A DNA stretch of 64,000 nt from the NCBI GenBank assembly GCA_038503065.1, contig JBCAMK010000015.1, positions 186,001 through 250,000 of the forward strand, given 5' to 3'. The translations under genes were made by a program, and so were the position numbers. This DNA is from Paragyromitra xinjiangensis (Eukaryota; Ascomycota; Pezizomycetes; Pezizales; Discinaceae). Positions 37,055-48,647 of the stretch are shown piece after piece (positions within the stretch are counted from its first letter, which is position 1; the number at the start of each line of letters is the position of its first letter). The notes below the pieces were generated by a model. That model had not been told where the DNA came from, did no database searches, and saw only the letters and a program-made list of their open reading frames with translations.

Positions 37055-37335
37055 AGAGGCTGTTGTGTACTGTGGGTGGCAGTAGGAGTGGGAACGAGTG
37101 AGGTGGGAGTTGGACCGGGTAACACTGAGTGGGTTACTGTTACTCCTAGGGCTAACCCGCCGTGACGGCTATTCCCAACTCTGGATATCTCGGCTTGGCA
37201 CCCACAGATTCACAGCGTCAGTTCCACCTTCACGAAAATTATTCCGCTACTAACAACCACGACGAACGACAGCACCCAGCCAGCACCATCACGACCCTCA
37301 CGCCGACCCTATCCGGACACTGAAACCCGCGAACC
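37055..37335. promoter_or_regulatory. Shared divergent promoter of ATS1 and RPS16
   Basis: These 281 bp separate the ATS1 and RPS16 start codons, so they must hold both promoters and leaders. A telobox-like CCTAGGGCTAACC lies near 37145. The 3' half is CT/CA-rich towards RPS16, as is usual for fungal ribosomal-protein leaders. No TATA box is obvious. Confidence 0.5.
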
Positions 37336-37934
37336 ATGGCTACCCCAAACCAATCCGTCCAATGCTTCGGCAAGAAGAAGACTGGTACGTCCCCAAAACC
37401 CCCATATCAACCCCATATCAAACCCCATACTAACACACCAGTAGCCACCGCCGTCGCCCACTGCAAGGTAGCACTCTCCTCCTCCATATCCAACCCAAAC
37501 TAACCCCCCTAGGCCGGCCGAGGACTCGTCAAAGTCAACGGTTCCCCCCTCAACCTCGTACAGCCTGAAATCCTCCGTTTCAAGGTCTACGAGCCCCTCC
37601 TCATCATCGGCCTCGACAAATTCGCCGACGTCGATATCCGCGTACGCGTTACCGGGGGTGGACACACTTCCCAGATCTACGCTATCCGTCAGGCCATCGC
37701 CAAGAGCATCGTTGCCTACTACCAGAAATTCGTCGATGAGCACAGCAAGAACCAGCTGAAGCAGGCGTTGCTCTCGTATGATCGCTCGCTGCTGGTGGCG
37801 GACAACAGACGGTGTGAGCCGAAGAAGTTTGGTGGTCCAGGTGCCAGGGCGAGGTACCAAAGTAGGTTTTTCCGTGTGGATGATGGTGGGGGTGGGATGG
37901 GTGCTGACGGGGTTATACAGAATCTTACCGTTAG
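37336..37934 (+). CDS. RPS16: 40S ribosomal protein S16 (uS9)
   Basis: Four exons, 37336-37384, 37445-37467, 37513-37861 and 37921-37934, give 144 aa. The first three junctions follow donors GTACGT, GTAGCA and GTAGGT. The second exon is only 23 nt (encoding TAVAHCK with the split Ala codon), and the last is 14 nt, adding KSYR and the stop. The start [15 protein letters not shown], the middle [20 protein letters not shown] and the end [13 protein letters not shown] are those of eukaryotic S16. The C-terminal SYR tail reaches the decoding site P-tRNA. Length and sequence agree with the family (143 aa in yeast). It shares a short divergent promoter with ATS1. Confidence 0.96.
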
Positions 37935-40900
37935 GAAGTGGTGGGCTTTTTCTTTTCGTGGGGGTTTTTTTTCGAGTGGTTTCGGGCTTTGTGGGTTTAA
38001 AAATACTGTATGGAAAATGTTTCTGCTACAACTACAACAATAAATCTGAAACTCGGTTACCCGGTGATTTGGAAGGATTGAGATGCAGCAAGAGTGAGTT
38101 TGTGAGTTGGGGTTTAGGGGTTGGGGAGGGATATGAGGGTTCAAGAGTGTGGGATGTGGGATGGTTTTACGGATGGGGGGATGAGATTTCGTCGGCTCTC
38201 GGAGGATTGATTGGATACAACGGGGAACCGCTGTTCGTCGGTTTCTTTGATGTGGTCAGGACCTCTGTTGGTGGCTTTCGATACCCCAGTGCTCTCAGTC
38301 CAAGCCATAATGAATCCCCAGCTCCGTAAATAAAGCCATTTTGACCCTATTAAATTACTCAAAACCTTACCATCCGATGGGAGATTACCAATCATAGAAA
38401 CTAAAGTACAACATTAAAGAATAAGGATCATAGCGCATCACTCGCCCATTTCTCTCGCCAAAATATTCATCGTTTCCTCTAGTAACAAGACTAAACTAAT
38501 ACATTCTGGCTAGGCATAGGATCGATATAGATGGCAAGACGAATCTAGGGAGGAGTAGCCAAAAGCTTCATTCTAACATAATAGGTTGACTGGCACGGAC
38601 AGGAACAGACAAGGAACCATCACTGACACCGAGTGATAGACTATGGTGAAATAGAAAGTAGACCACATCACTAGACACGGCATCAAAGCAGGAACGAGAA
38701 TGCCTTAGGATCGGGCCAACCAATATATCCATGGTGGTGCATGGTACTTACCTGGTCTATTTTCACCGAGTGATAGCCTATCTGCAGTGGTTATTAACGA
38801 CCCACTGGGACAGCTGCTAGTGCCATGGCTTTGGGTGGTATGCAATACCGAACTTCCTCGACGTCGTTCCCTACCAATAACTTCCACCCTTTCAATGCTA
38901 CTCGGAGAGTAAGTACCAGGAAATGAAAACTAAAAGTAGACTCTAGTCAGTCGGGAGTTTAGATAAATTTTGGTTTCCTAGCCGCATGTAAAGTAGTCAG
39001 AATCGTTTTCCCGGGAATATTGGTGAGCCCTTTTACTACATAGCCCGTATCTAACTTCATGAAAAGAACCTTCCTCTCGAGACCTTTGTGTCTGGGCCCC
39101 GAAAAACCCCCCGCACCCCATAGCTGCCTGCTAGTCCCTATATACGGGCAAATAACATCACGGACTGACTATTGCCGGAAATACTAAGGGTTTAGGGCTT
39201 GAGGCTCGGAAGTGCCCCTCATCCCTGCATCTTGGCATACCTTGGCACTCGCGGCAAAAAATTTACTTAAATTTTCTCCCGTTCTCCCTTCTACCACCTC
39301 CACACATCAATCTTTCTCACAACTAACGCAACATCTAGTCGGATTTCTGCCTGAGGCCAATCAGCAATGCGTGCCTCTTGGGATGTCCGATTTGTAGCGG
39401 TGCTCCTCGTAAGGAAGACAGTCGTTTCAATAGCCAGAGAGCCTATTTAGGGCTGTTCCGGATGGTTCTTCATGATTTTTGTAGGTGTCTCACTTTCTCG
39501 ATTTATTTTTCTCACCCCTCTTTGCGCTCATCTTTTTGCACAAATTTCCGATGATGAGAAACCATTTCAAATTTACAGTTATCCCTGTCTGAAAATGACT
39601 TTGTTGTATCTGTTGATTCCGTACTTCTGAGATACCTTCTTCTTCAAATATTACATTTCAATACTCTAGGCGATTTCATACGAAAGATTGTTCTAACAGT
39701 TTTTGAAGTCTAGGTTCGCAATGGAATAATCACCAAACCAACGAGTGAGAAACTTCAATCAGTAGAAGATCCCGCAAACTATGATCGAACGAGTACCAGT
39801 CACAACACGTGACTAGAATTTGCCCTATTCCTGCCAGGCGCCAACAACAGCCCGCAGGAATATGGCCAAAATGATAAATGTAAGCTTTTAAAATTTCTTC
39901 CCACACCACTCACTACCCACGTTTGCATGATGAACTCCTGTGATAGGGACATCTTATACCTTCGGGTAATTGATGATACCCAATTGAATCAAGATAGTAA
40001 ACCCTCTGATTAACGCAATATCCACCTTTATCCCACCCACTCATTCCCAATCAAGCTTTATTGCATTTTCGCTAACACCACAAAGGTTCTCACGATCTAG
40101 GAATATCAGCGCTATTAACACACCAGTGCACAGATGATAACTACGGCTGGTCCACCTGTCTTTTATCACTCCAGCATCCGCGTTCATAGGGTGAAAACAT
40201 ATCCTACGTTCGCAGTTTCCGGTAGCATACGCAAGAATCCATTCTGTATTGCCAGTGACCTCTGCAAGGCCTTTCTTGGAAGTCTGATTTGGAACACCTG
40301 TCGAGATTATTTGCACCAAATATATCTCCCGACGGTGAGAATATTTAGCTGAAATTTTTCACAAAAGGTTTATTGAGAGGTTTGATCATTAGCACATGTT
40401 TAGATCGCTATGGAGGGGCGGGTATCTGTTTCAGATGGCTAGTGATAGGAAATATACTTTTTCTCCAAATTCCTGTGTTTTCACTGTGAAGGGGTTTCTA
40501 GCGCTAGTCAGATTACCTCACTCAACGCTATAAGCCAATCCATATTTCTGTAACGACCTCTCCCAAAAGTGAAAAAGCCAATTATCAAATAACTTGCAAC
40601 TGAAGCACTCGGTAAAGTAATTCAACACAAACTCGCAGCTCCAAAGTCAAGATAAGTTAGATACATGTATGCATATGTAGAAAAATTAGTACCCATTAAC
40701 GCCAAGTGTTACACGAGGAAAACATAATGATCATAAAGACAAATTAAACCCGTTAGGCGACATAAGAAACGCGAAATTTTGACAGTCTGAGATAATAAAA
40801 AACTCAAATGTTCCCCCCAAGACGGATCGCCCAGCTAGACTATTGTATTCGTTTGCCTTAGATTCCTTAGGTTTGTTAGAATTAGTTTTCTGACTGAGAC

Positions 40901-41235
40901 GTTCAAATATTTGAGAGGAGAAGTACCTAGTGTATGATATAGCTTGCTGTGAATTATTCTTTGCAAGATTAAAAACTGTTTTTTTTAACGTGAGGAAGAT
41001 CTGGAATCAGTTAGTATGGTAGCATTCAAAGAAAGTCCCTGGAAAGATGCTAAAGCCAGGAGGCAGCTTACTTACGCTTTTAGTAACAATGCGACGCAAT
41101 GCAAGCCATAATGATAAAGAGACAATCAAGTCTCGAGGCCGCGCTATTTTTGTCGTAGGATTCCTAGTAACATTAAGCTTATCAGTAATCAAGTTAGATA
41201 AGACCTGATAAGACCTACCTACGAGACCCAACCCC
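37935..41235. other. Convergent gene-poor region, about 3.3 kb
   Basis: This holds the RPS16 3' UTR and then AT-rich spacer down to the 3' end of the hypothetical minus-strand gene. A short direct repeat (CACCGAGTGATAG) occurs near 38626 and 38767. Open frames are short and without family signatures. Confidence 0.45.
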
Positions 41236-41904
41236 TCACTGGCTACCACAAGTCTCCGAGCCCTCTTCCACCTCAGACTCCGTTACCCTTCGCTGGGGTT
41301 GAGGTACAGACGGAGCGTAGCCTGCCTCAGTGCGACCCTCCTTAACTGCAATCCTCGCAAATACCACATTAGGATCGCGTACAGGGTTCACAACGAGGAA
41401 GCTCCGCAGACTATAACCGAGATCTTCTGGCGGAGATCCTGCGGAGAAGAGAGATTCGCGAGAGGTTTCCTCGGTTGAGATCTGGCTAGGCGAGATTGTA
41501 GGTTGCACAAACCGAGTGATATCCATGTTTGTGACAGCTTGCCAGGCTATGGGATCGATCATCCTTGCGGATCTTCGCTTATGCGCTCTGTAGTCTTTTC
41601 CGCGACTTTGGTAACTAAACCACTCTTTTGCAGGGTCTGTCATGGCTGCTGCGGTCGGTAGGGGAATATGGCAGTGGCTGGTGGTCCCGACGTTTTGGGC
41701 CACAGGATGATAAGCGCTGGGATAATGAGATTGTGCATGGGTTGGGATGGTTGTGGGCTCGTCATATTGTGGGTGTGCTACTTGGACTTGGTTTTTATTA
41801 CAGGAAGACAAATGGGTTTTATTACCGGAAACCTTGGGGTTTCTTGTATCCTGAGTGGGTTGAAGGTCCATTTTGTGGAGGGGAACTCGGGACATTTGGG
41901 TCAA
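41236..41904 (-). CDS. Hypothetical protein
   Basis: An uninterrupted frame of 222 codons starts at an ATG at 41904. An alternative start at 41643 (MTDPAKEWFSYQSRGKDYR) would give about 135 aa. The composition is balanced and looks coding in the second half (RMIDPIAWQAVTNMDITRF, LRSFLVVNPVRDPNVVFARI), with an acidic end (SEVEEGSETCGSQ). I recognise no domain, signal peptide or membrane segment. A TATA-like palindrome lies about 110 bp upstream, at 42014-42027. GT donors near the stop leave open an extra 3' exon towards 41007. It may be lineage-specific. Confidence 0.45.
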   Translation of the reverse strand: MTQMSRVPLHKMDLQPTQDTRNPKVSGNKTHLSSCNKNQVQVAHPQYDEPTTIPTHAQSHYPSAYHPVAQNVGTTSHCHIPLPTAAAMTDPAKEWFSYQSRGKDYRAHKRRSARMIDPIAWQAVTNMDITRFVQPTISPSQISTEETSRESLFSAGSPPEDLGYSLRSFLVVNPVRDPNVVFARIAVKEGRTEAGYAPSVPQPQRRVTESEVEEGSETCGSQ

Positions 41905-42013
41905 AGGAACCGTTGAATTGAAGGATTTGATGCTCCTGGGTAAGCTCGCTTATTGCTCTCTATAATGGCCTATAAATTCAGAATTTTTTGATTTTTTTGT
42001 GGGGGGTGGGAGG

Positions 42014-42027
42014 TCTCTTATAAGAGA
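42014..42027. promoter_or_regulatory. Perfect 14-bp palindrome containing TATAA
   Basis: TCTCTTATAAGAGA reads the same on both strands and includes a TATA-like core. It lies about 110 bp upstream of the hypothetical gene's ATG at 41904 and about 280 bp upstream of a weak plus-strand frame at 42305. It could serve as a TATA element, but this is only positional inference. Confidence 0.3.
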
Positions 42028-42584
42028 TCATAGTAGCGGCGGGTACGGTACAGTTACCAGAGAACTAAACAAGGGTGGGCAAAAAGAGCTCGCCCACACC
42101 CACATCTGCAGCAAGGTAGTGTTTACTGAGAAGATGCAGGGAGTCCAATGATCAGTGGTCTAATCTCAGCCTCGCCCTCCACCCATCGTCTCCGCCTCCA
42201 CAAATTAATCGATTTTCTCACACACCCACCCACATACTTTCCACGCTTTTCACACACTTCCCACTCACCACACCTATATTAGTTGACATTACTTCGTAAG
42301 TGGGATGCACGAAAAAACTCTTTTTGATTGCCAAGTTCACCCCTGTCTTGAGCTTCTCTCATCATCGTCGTCGTTTACTACCGGGTTGCGTGGGGTTGAT
42401 TTCGGCCATTGCATGCCAAAGATTTTCCCCGCAATTGAAATTGTGACAAATCACAAAGCGAATAGTCTTTTCGAAGAGAACGAGGCTGAAACAGCAAGAC
42501 ATCAAGAAGACTTACAAGGCCCCACCGACTCTCCCATGCAAGTAAATGTGTCTAACTAATTCGATCAGACCGGCAGGTGGTCGC

Positions 42585-42655
42585 ATCGGGTGAGTCAAGG
42601 GAGCGAAATCGAACCCGTATTCAATGACAGGGCAAGTACAACCGTCGGAGCTTAA
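42585..42655 (-). pseudogene. tRNA-Asp-like relic
   Basis: Read on the minus strand, CTTGCCCTGTCATTG resembles the anticodon arm of fungal tRNA-Asp (GTC anticodon). GGGTTCGATTTCGC, resembling a B box and T arm, follows at about the right spacing. The T stem no longer pairs well and the acceptor arm cannot be closed, so it is not a working tRNA. It may be a decayed gene or a tRNA-derived SINE head. Confidence 0.3.
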
Positions 42656-45600
42656 GAGATGATATGTTAAGGTGGGCAATCTGATATTAAAAAATACTTG
42701 TTGCAAAATATGTTGCGGGATAGTTGAAAATTCTCCGTGGTTTGAAGTTACACATAGCCATGACAGCCATCTAGATCCACTTAGTGGGTTTTTGAATGCG
42801 ACGAAAGAAAAGCATGCTCTGGTGCTTTAGTCGGACTGGATATCATGTTTTGACTACACTTGAAGCCCACTTACAATATCATCGAGTGATGGATCATGAT
42901 GCATAACTACTCTGCTTAAGAAACCACTATTTTTGAACAGCTATTTGAATTCTACTAAAAGATACACGCATTTGGAAGTTTTGATACTGATATAATCAAC
43001 CCTCAGTGGTGAGATATTTTCCACTAAAAAATTCAAAAACGAAAACCTTCCCATATCCAATAGATATTAAAAAACAAGATCCAAGACATGAGATTAGGAG
43101 GGTTAGTCAGGCCGAAAGAACACGATAGACAAGTTCAAGCAGAATAAAGCCGCAGTTGTCATCCAGAGCTTCGGATAACCGTTAGCGCCAACCTGTATGG
43201 TCGCGTAGGCGAGTAGGCTCCGATTAAGCCCTCCTCATTAATTAATCGCGCAGTCAAGGATAGCTTTCCGGAAATTAGATGGTCTCGGCATGGGCACCCC
43301 CTCCCCGCGTGAATGGGGTTTCGATGCGGGACTGTGGAGAATATGCAACAGCGGGATACCCCTCCCGTAGACGAGGAACGACTCAGTTTATAAAAAAAGG
43401 AAAGAAAAGAGCGGGGGATCGTTGCCAAGCTGATCTCCCTGAAACTAAATGACACTGAAACAAGCAGTTACCGCTTCTAGATGCTCACTTGGTTTGTATG
43501 ACCAGTTGGATTACTCCCGCTCAATATCCCTACGCCCCCAAAGACGTCACAGTTCTGGATTACTTGAAGTAGATACCAAGTGAGATCTGAGTATCTCGCC
43601 TTGATTTTCGGCTATCTAGGCCTGCCCAGGTCTCTTTAGTATTCACCTTCCTAATATTCCCGTCCCACCTCTCAGTCCCCTAAATGTTGAGTGTTCTACT
43701 CTAGAAGGTATAGGCTGCAGGAGCAGTAAGCCCATTATCTCTGCGCTCAGATAACACTACATGTAAAGATGGCCTGATAGACCACCTTATTGAGATGTCT
43801 TTTCACTAGATACGAAGATTAGCCTTGGCGACTCTTTTATCAATCCCCCCTCGTGTTTAGCAAGTAGCTGAGAGCATTTGTGGAATAAAGTAAGTGTAAA
43901 TATACACAATTTTAGGCCAATCAACTATGATTATGATATATATTCTACTAGAATGTGGGACTACGGAGTTTTTCTATGCGCTAATTGCAAGGTTATCCAC
44001 CACCAACTTATTCAACATGGCCGTGGGCTTTAAGACTTACAATCCGATAGCTAAGGTACCCAAAACCCGAAAACACGGCAAAATTGTGGGTTAAAAATAT
44101 TAAGACATGCTTGTTATGACTCGAGTTACTTTCTCAACGTCCAACCTCTGGCGCTCGGACCTCGTGATATCGTTTTCTTTTTAGTCCACTATTTCTTTTT
44201 CAGTGGGGGGCTTCCCCCATCAAACCCCCACATCCTCGGATTTTTATGATGCCTTCCCAATCATCCGGAAATACGTACCGGGCATATCCACGGTAGGTTC
44301 ATATGTTGGGGTCCCTGCTATTCGCTTCCAGAAGCGTTCTTCAATGGATCGGAAGTGGGACGCGTCGCCTTACACCAGATGTAACCCCGAAAGTCTAGCT
44401 GATTGGCCGGGGAATGTCCTTCGAGCCCAATTGAAGTAAGACTCATGCTTGATAGAAATTCAGGAGGTTCGATGCTGACTAAAGATACAGCTTTTGTATG
44501 ACTGCGCACATAGCCTTTGGGTGCTGACTAATGGGACGATTTCGCACTTCTAGCCAAGGGAAAGCCGATACTCCTAAATTGGAAATGAGATTCGTATAGC
44601 CGTGGGGGACCTGTTAAGCTTGGAAGATGCGGTCCCTGTTGGATCTTTGCTTTTCCTCGCAGCAGGTTGGAATGCAGTGCTGGTGGCAAAGTCACTGGGC
44701 CACACATTAGGTCCCGAATACGCATGTCTCACAAGCATGATTACGTTCTCGACAACATCAGGAGCAAGCCATGCATGTGAAACTTGAATATGTTGGGGCC
44801 TGGGCACCCCACGGACTATCGAACAACGACGGTAATATGTCTGGAGGTGTTACAACTACACCTATCGCGTGCCCCTTCTCACTAAGGGACCATTGCATGA
44901 AGAGCAGCCCAGCTGAAACTCGTGGATTACATAGAAAAAGAAACCTCGTAAAAAGTTAGGAATGCTGCACCTGATACTACATGCATGCTTAAGATCTGAA
45001 GCTATAGGAGGCAATACTGCGGTAGCGGGAGAAACTTTATTTGGCAGTTACTAGTAAGCCATATCTACAAATCGTGAAGTTCCTGTCGTGGTTTGGTGAT
45101 TTGAGTGTGCGCTGAAAGGTATACAGGCAATGACGATGGTTCAGTGGTTTGCACCACCTAGATTTCAAATAGTAGTAAAGAAACTGAATGATCTGACAGA
45201 GAAGGTCCTGGATTCGTATGATCGACGGCGAGAATCATCATGTAAAGAGCAACAGAATACGGTCTTACAAGCATGATCATACCTGTAATGCCGCATTTGA
45301 TGGCGCATACTAGAAGCACATGCCCCCACGATTCATCAAATATCGCGGGCAGGCAGTGCTGTTCAGCGTGTTAAGCCAACGTCTCATCCTTCCAATTCAT
45401 CACAATGATATTGGGGCCCCCACACCCCAACATATCAATCGCTGCACCATGTACTCCCCACTCTATAGACAGCATCATCCACCTCAAAATTGTCAGTCTT
45501 CCACTCACGAATAGCCACGAGAAATGCAGTGCCTCCATGACTATTACAAGTCTCAAATATCACCCTGCTCTCTAGTGACGTTCCTGCTCGTGCCGTGCGG

Positions 45601-46509
45601 CCGTACGTTGGTGCGTATTCGATGAGCCGGCCATGGTTTAATGATCGGGTTAATGCCATGGCTCAGAAGGCCCTCGATGATGGCTTGTTCACACCTCACA
45701 CTATGCAGAAGCACTGCACCCTCAATCTCGTTGCAATAGGGAATTGTATCCGCCCCCATTTTCATAACAAGGATAATCGACGTGATTCTACGGGGATAAT
45801 CGCCCTTCTCAGCGTCACCATCGAGCAGCAGCCTAACTACTGTTGAGTATTAGTAGCCTCGTATGGATTTAACACGTATTAGGCTAAGGTCTGCCTTGAG
45901 AGTACGCCAGGTAATGATCGGAGTCGTTAGATACCGCAAGCAAGGTAGTTTAAATAAGCGTATATTTCAGACAAGTATCATTTTAAATCGAACTCATTGT
46001 TTAAATCGGGGGTCAGAAAACCGTTAAATTTCTTTTTGGTTAGCTTCTAGGATCAAAAAACGAAAGTAGTAAAGCTAATACCGTAGAATCTCGCGAGGTT
46101 TGTCCTGGCGCTAGTAGTATAAGACATGTTGATACACCATGTATGTGGGGGCTGCGTGGCCAAAAACTTGATATTATCGGAAATGTAAAGCATTAACAGA
46201 TCTCATGCATGTTTTACTTCCTGGTATTTGAATGAATTTTGCCTCATGCTATAGTAAGTCGATTTGCGCCAACTAGAACACGATCATAGTCGCGTGAGCA
46301 TCCCGCATACTCCCTATGATAATATTCGCAAAAAAAAAAAATTCTCCCCATCAGCACAAATCTCCAAAGAAAGGAAAGAAAAAAAAATCGGTATATCCCG
46401 AGTATGATACAAGAAACTAGTTTCTACTACTACCCATCCCCACAACCTTCCTCCCCCCACATAATCGGGGTTCTCCGAAGCTCAATACGTTTTATCCAGC
46501 TTCACTCTT

Positions 46510-46776
46510 CTAAACCTCTGGCCGTACAGGTTTCTCCACATAAAACCCTTTTGGCGGCCGTCTTTTCTCGTGTATTTCCGCCTGAGTTAGGGCTTTATCG
46601 ACCTCTGATACAGCTAGTAGCTCCTTAACCTTCATGATCATACCAGCTGCTTGTGGTGAAACTGGCTGATAGACTGTCTTCATGCGTTTTCGTAGACCGA
46701 GGGCTTTGAGGACGCCGTTTTGGCGCTCGGTCATACCAATGCCCGAGCGGATTAGGGTTATTTTGAAGAAGGACAT
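46510..46776 (-). CDS. MRPL33: Mitochondrial large-subunit ribosomal protein uL30m (MRPL33)
   Basis: A single exon encodes 88 aa. The start [15 protein letters not shown] and the following [19 protein letters not shown] are the L30 core: a first strand, then the helix and basic loop that contact rRNA. The length matches yeast Mrpl33 (86 aa). Bacterial L30 is about 60 aa, so the C-terminal part ([17 protein letters not shown]) is the usual mitochondrial extension. No separate cleavable presequence is obvious, as in the yeast protein. The gene is head to head with KRR1, separated by 291 bp, so the two ribosome-related genes share a promoter region. Confidence 0.88.
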   Translation of the reverse strand: MSFFKITLIRSGIGMTERQNGVLKALGLRKRMKTVYQPVSPQAAGMIMKVKELLAVSEVDKALTQAEIHEKRRPPKGFYVEKPVRPEV

Positions 46777-47067
46777 TGCTCTGCCGGTTGGTGTTAGCTA
46801 GGTTGAAAATGAAATTGAAACGTGGGAAAGGGTCTCAAATACCGTAGAGACAGTTTCCAGGGTCAATTCCTTATACCGGATATCGGTAGGGCGTTTTCTT
46901 GTGCTGTGGACGAGAATCTGTAGGAATTGAAGACATGGTGGGGGGCAGGTTACACTGACGTTGCATATTAGGGTTACCCTGTCTTGATAATTTTTTCCCA
47001 GACAGCAGAGCCTCTTTAATTCAGATCTGCATCTCGACCTTGAAACTTCAATACTACAACCTCCAAA
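46777..47067. promoter_or_regulatory. Shared divergent promoter of MRPL33 and KRR1 with a telobox-like palindrome
   Basis: These 291 bp separate the two start codons. At 46968-46980 the sequence TTAGGGTTACCCT contains a telomere-type TTAGGG and a perfect AGGGT-T-ACCCT palindrome. TTAGGG boxes bind Tbf1-type factors that control ribosomal and ribosome-biogenesis genes in several fungi, so a regulatory role is plausible but untested. Confidence 0.5.
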
Positions 47068-48301
<1,234 letters not shown>

Positions 48302-48396
48302 TTTGATTTTAAGGTGATGGTATTTGTACAGTAGTTCATGATCAATCTCTATTTGGTGAGAATCCCCATAACTTTTTTGGGAGCCTTCCATTAGTA

Positions 48397-48647
48397 TGGT
48401 TCCGGACACCTTAAAGGTGGGCCAAACTAATGTAACATGCAACGCTCTTGGCGTAAGGGCTCCAAGCAAAAAAGAGTGCGGGAAGCTGCTTCACAAGCCA
48501 AAGTAAGGGATGGTATTTCCTCTAAAGTTATGTACGGGCAGTCCTTAATTCTACGTTATACACCTTGCCCAGAAACCCCCCTAGCCCTTATTCCAAGAGC
48601 ATAGCATGTTGCATTAGTTTGGTCCACCTTTTAGGTGTCCGGAACCA
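48397..48647. mobile_element. MITE, 251 bp, Tc1/mariner-like with TA target duplication
   Basis: The ends are perfect inverted copies (TGGTTCCGGACACCT at the left, its reverse complement at the right). With mismatches, the arms extend to about 65 bp. Each end is flanked by TA (48395-48396 and 48648-48649), the target duplication of Tc1/mariner-type elements. There is no transposase frame inside, so it depended on a transposase encoded elsewhere. It lies 95 bp after the KRR1 stop and may fall in its 3' UTR. Arm differences include transversions, so its decay differs from that of the element at 28249-28620. Confidence 0.8.

Larger units (their letters stand above)
41905..46509. other. Gene-poor spacer, about 4.6 kb
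   Basis: This is a long spacer with only weak signals: an upstream palindrome at 42014-42027, an 84-codon open frame at 42305-42559 without a recognisable domain, and a tRNA-Asp-like relic near 42585-42655. Coding-like minus-strand fragments lie around 44574-44807 and 45435-45765, but I could not join them into a gene. It probably includes decayed sequence. Confidence 0.4.

Noticed and set aside
43159..43455. GC-richer island considered as an rRNA or organellar fragment
   Set aside because: No rRNA core motif could be recognised on either strand, and the minus-strand frame has no domain.
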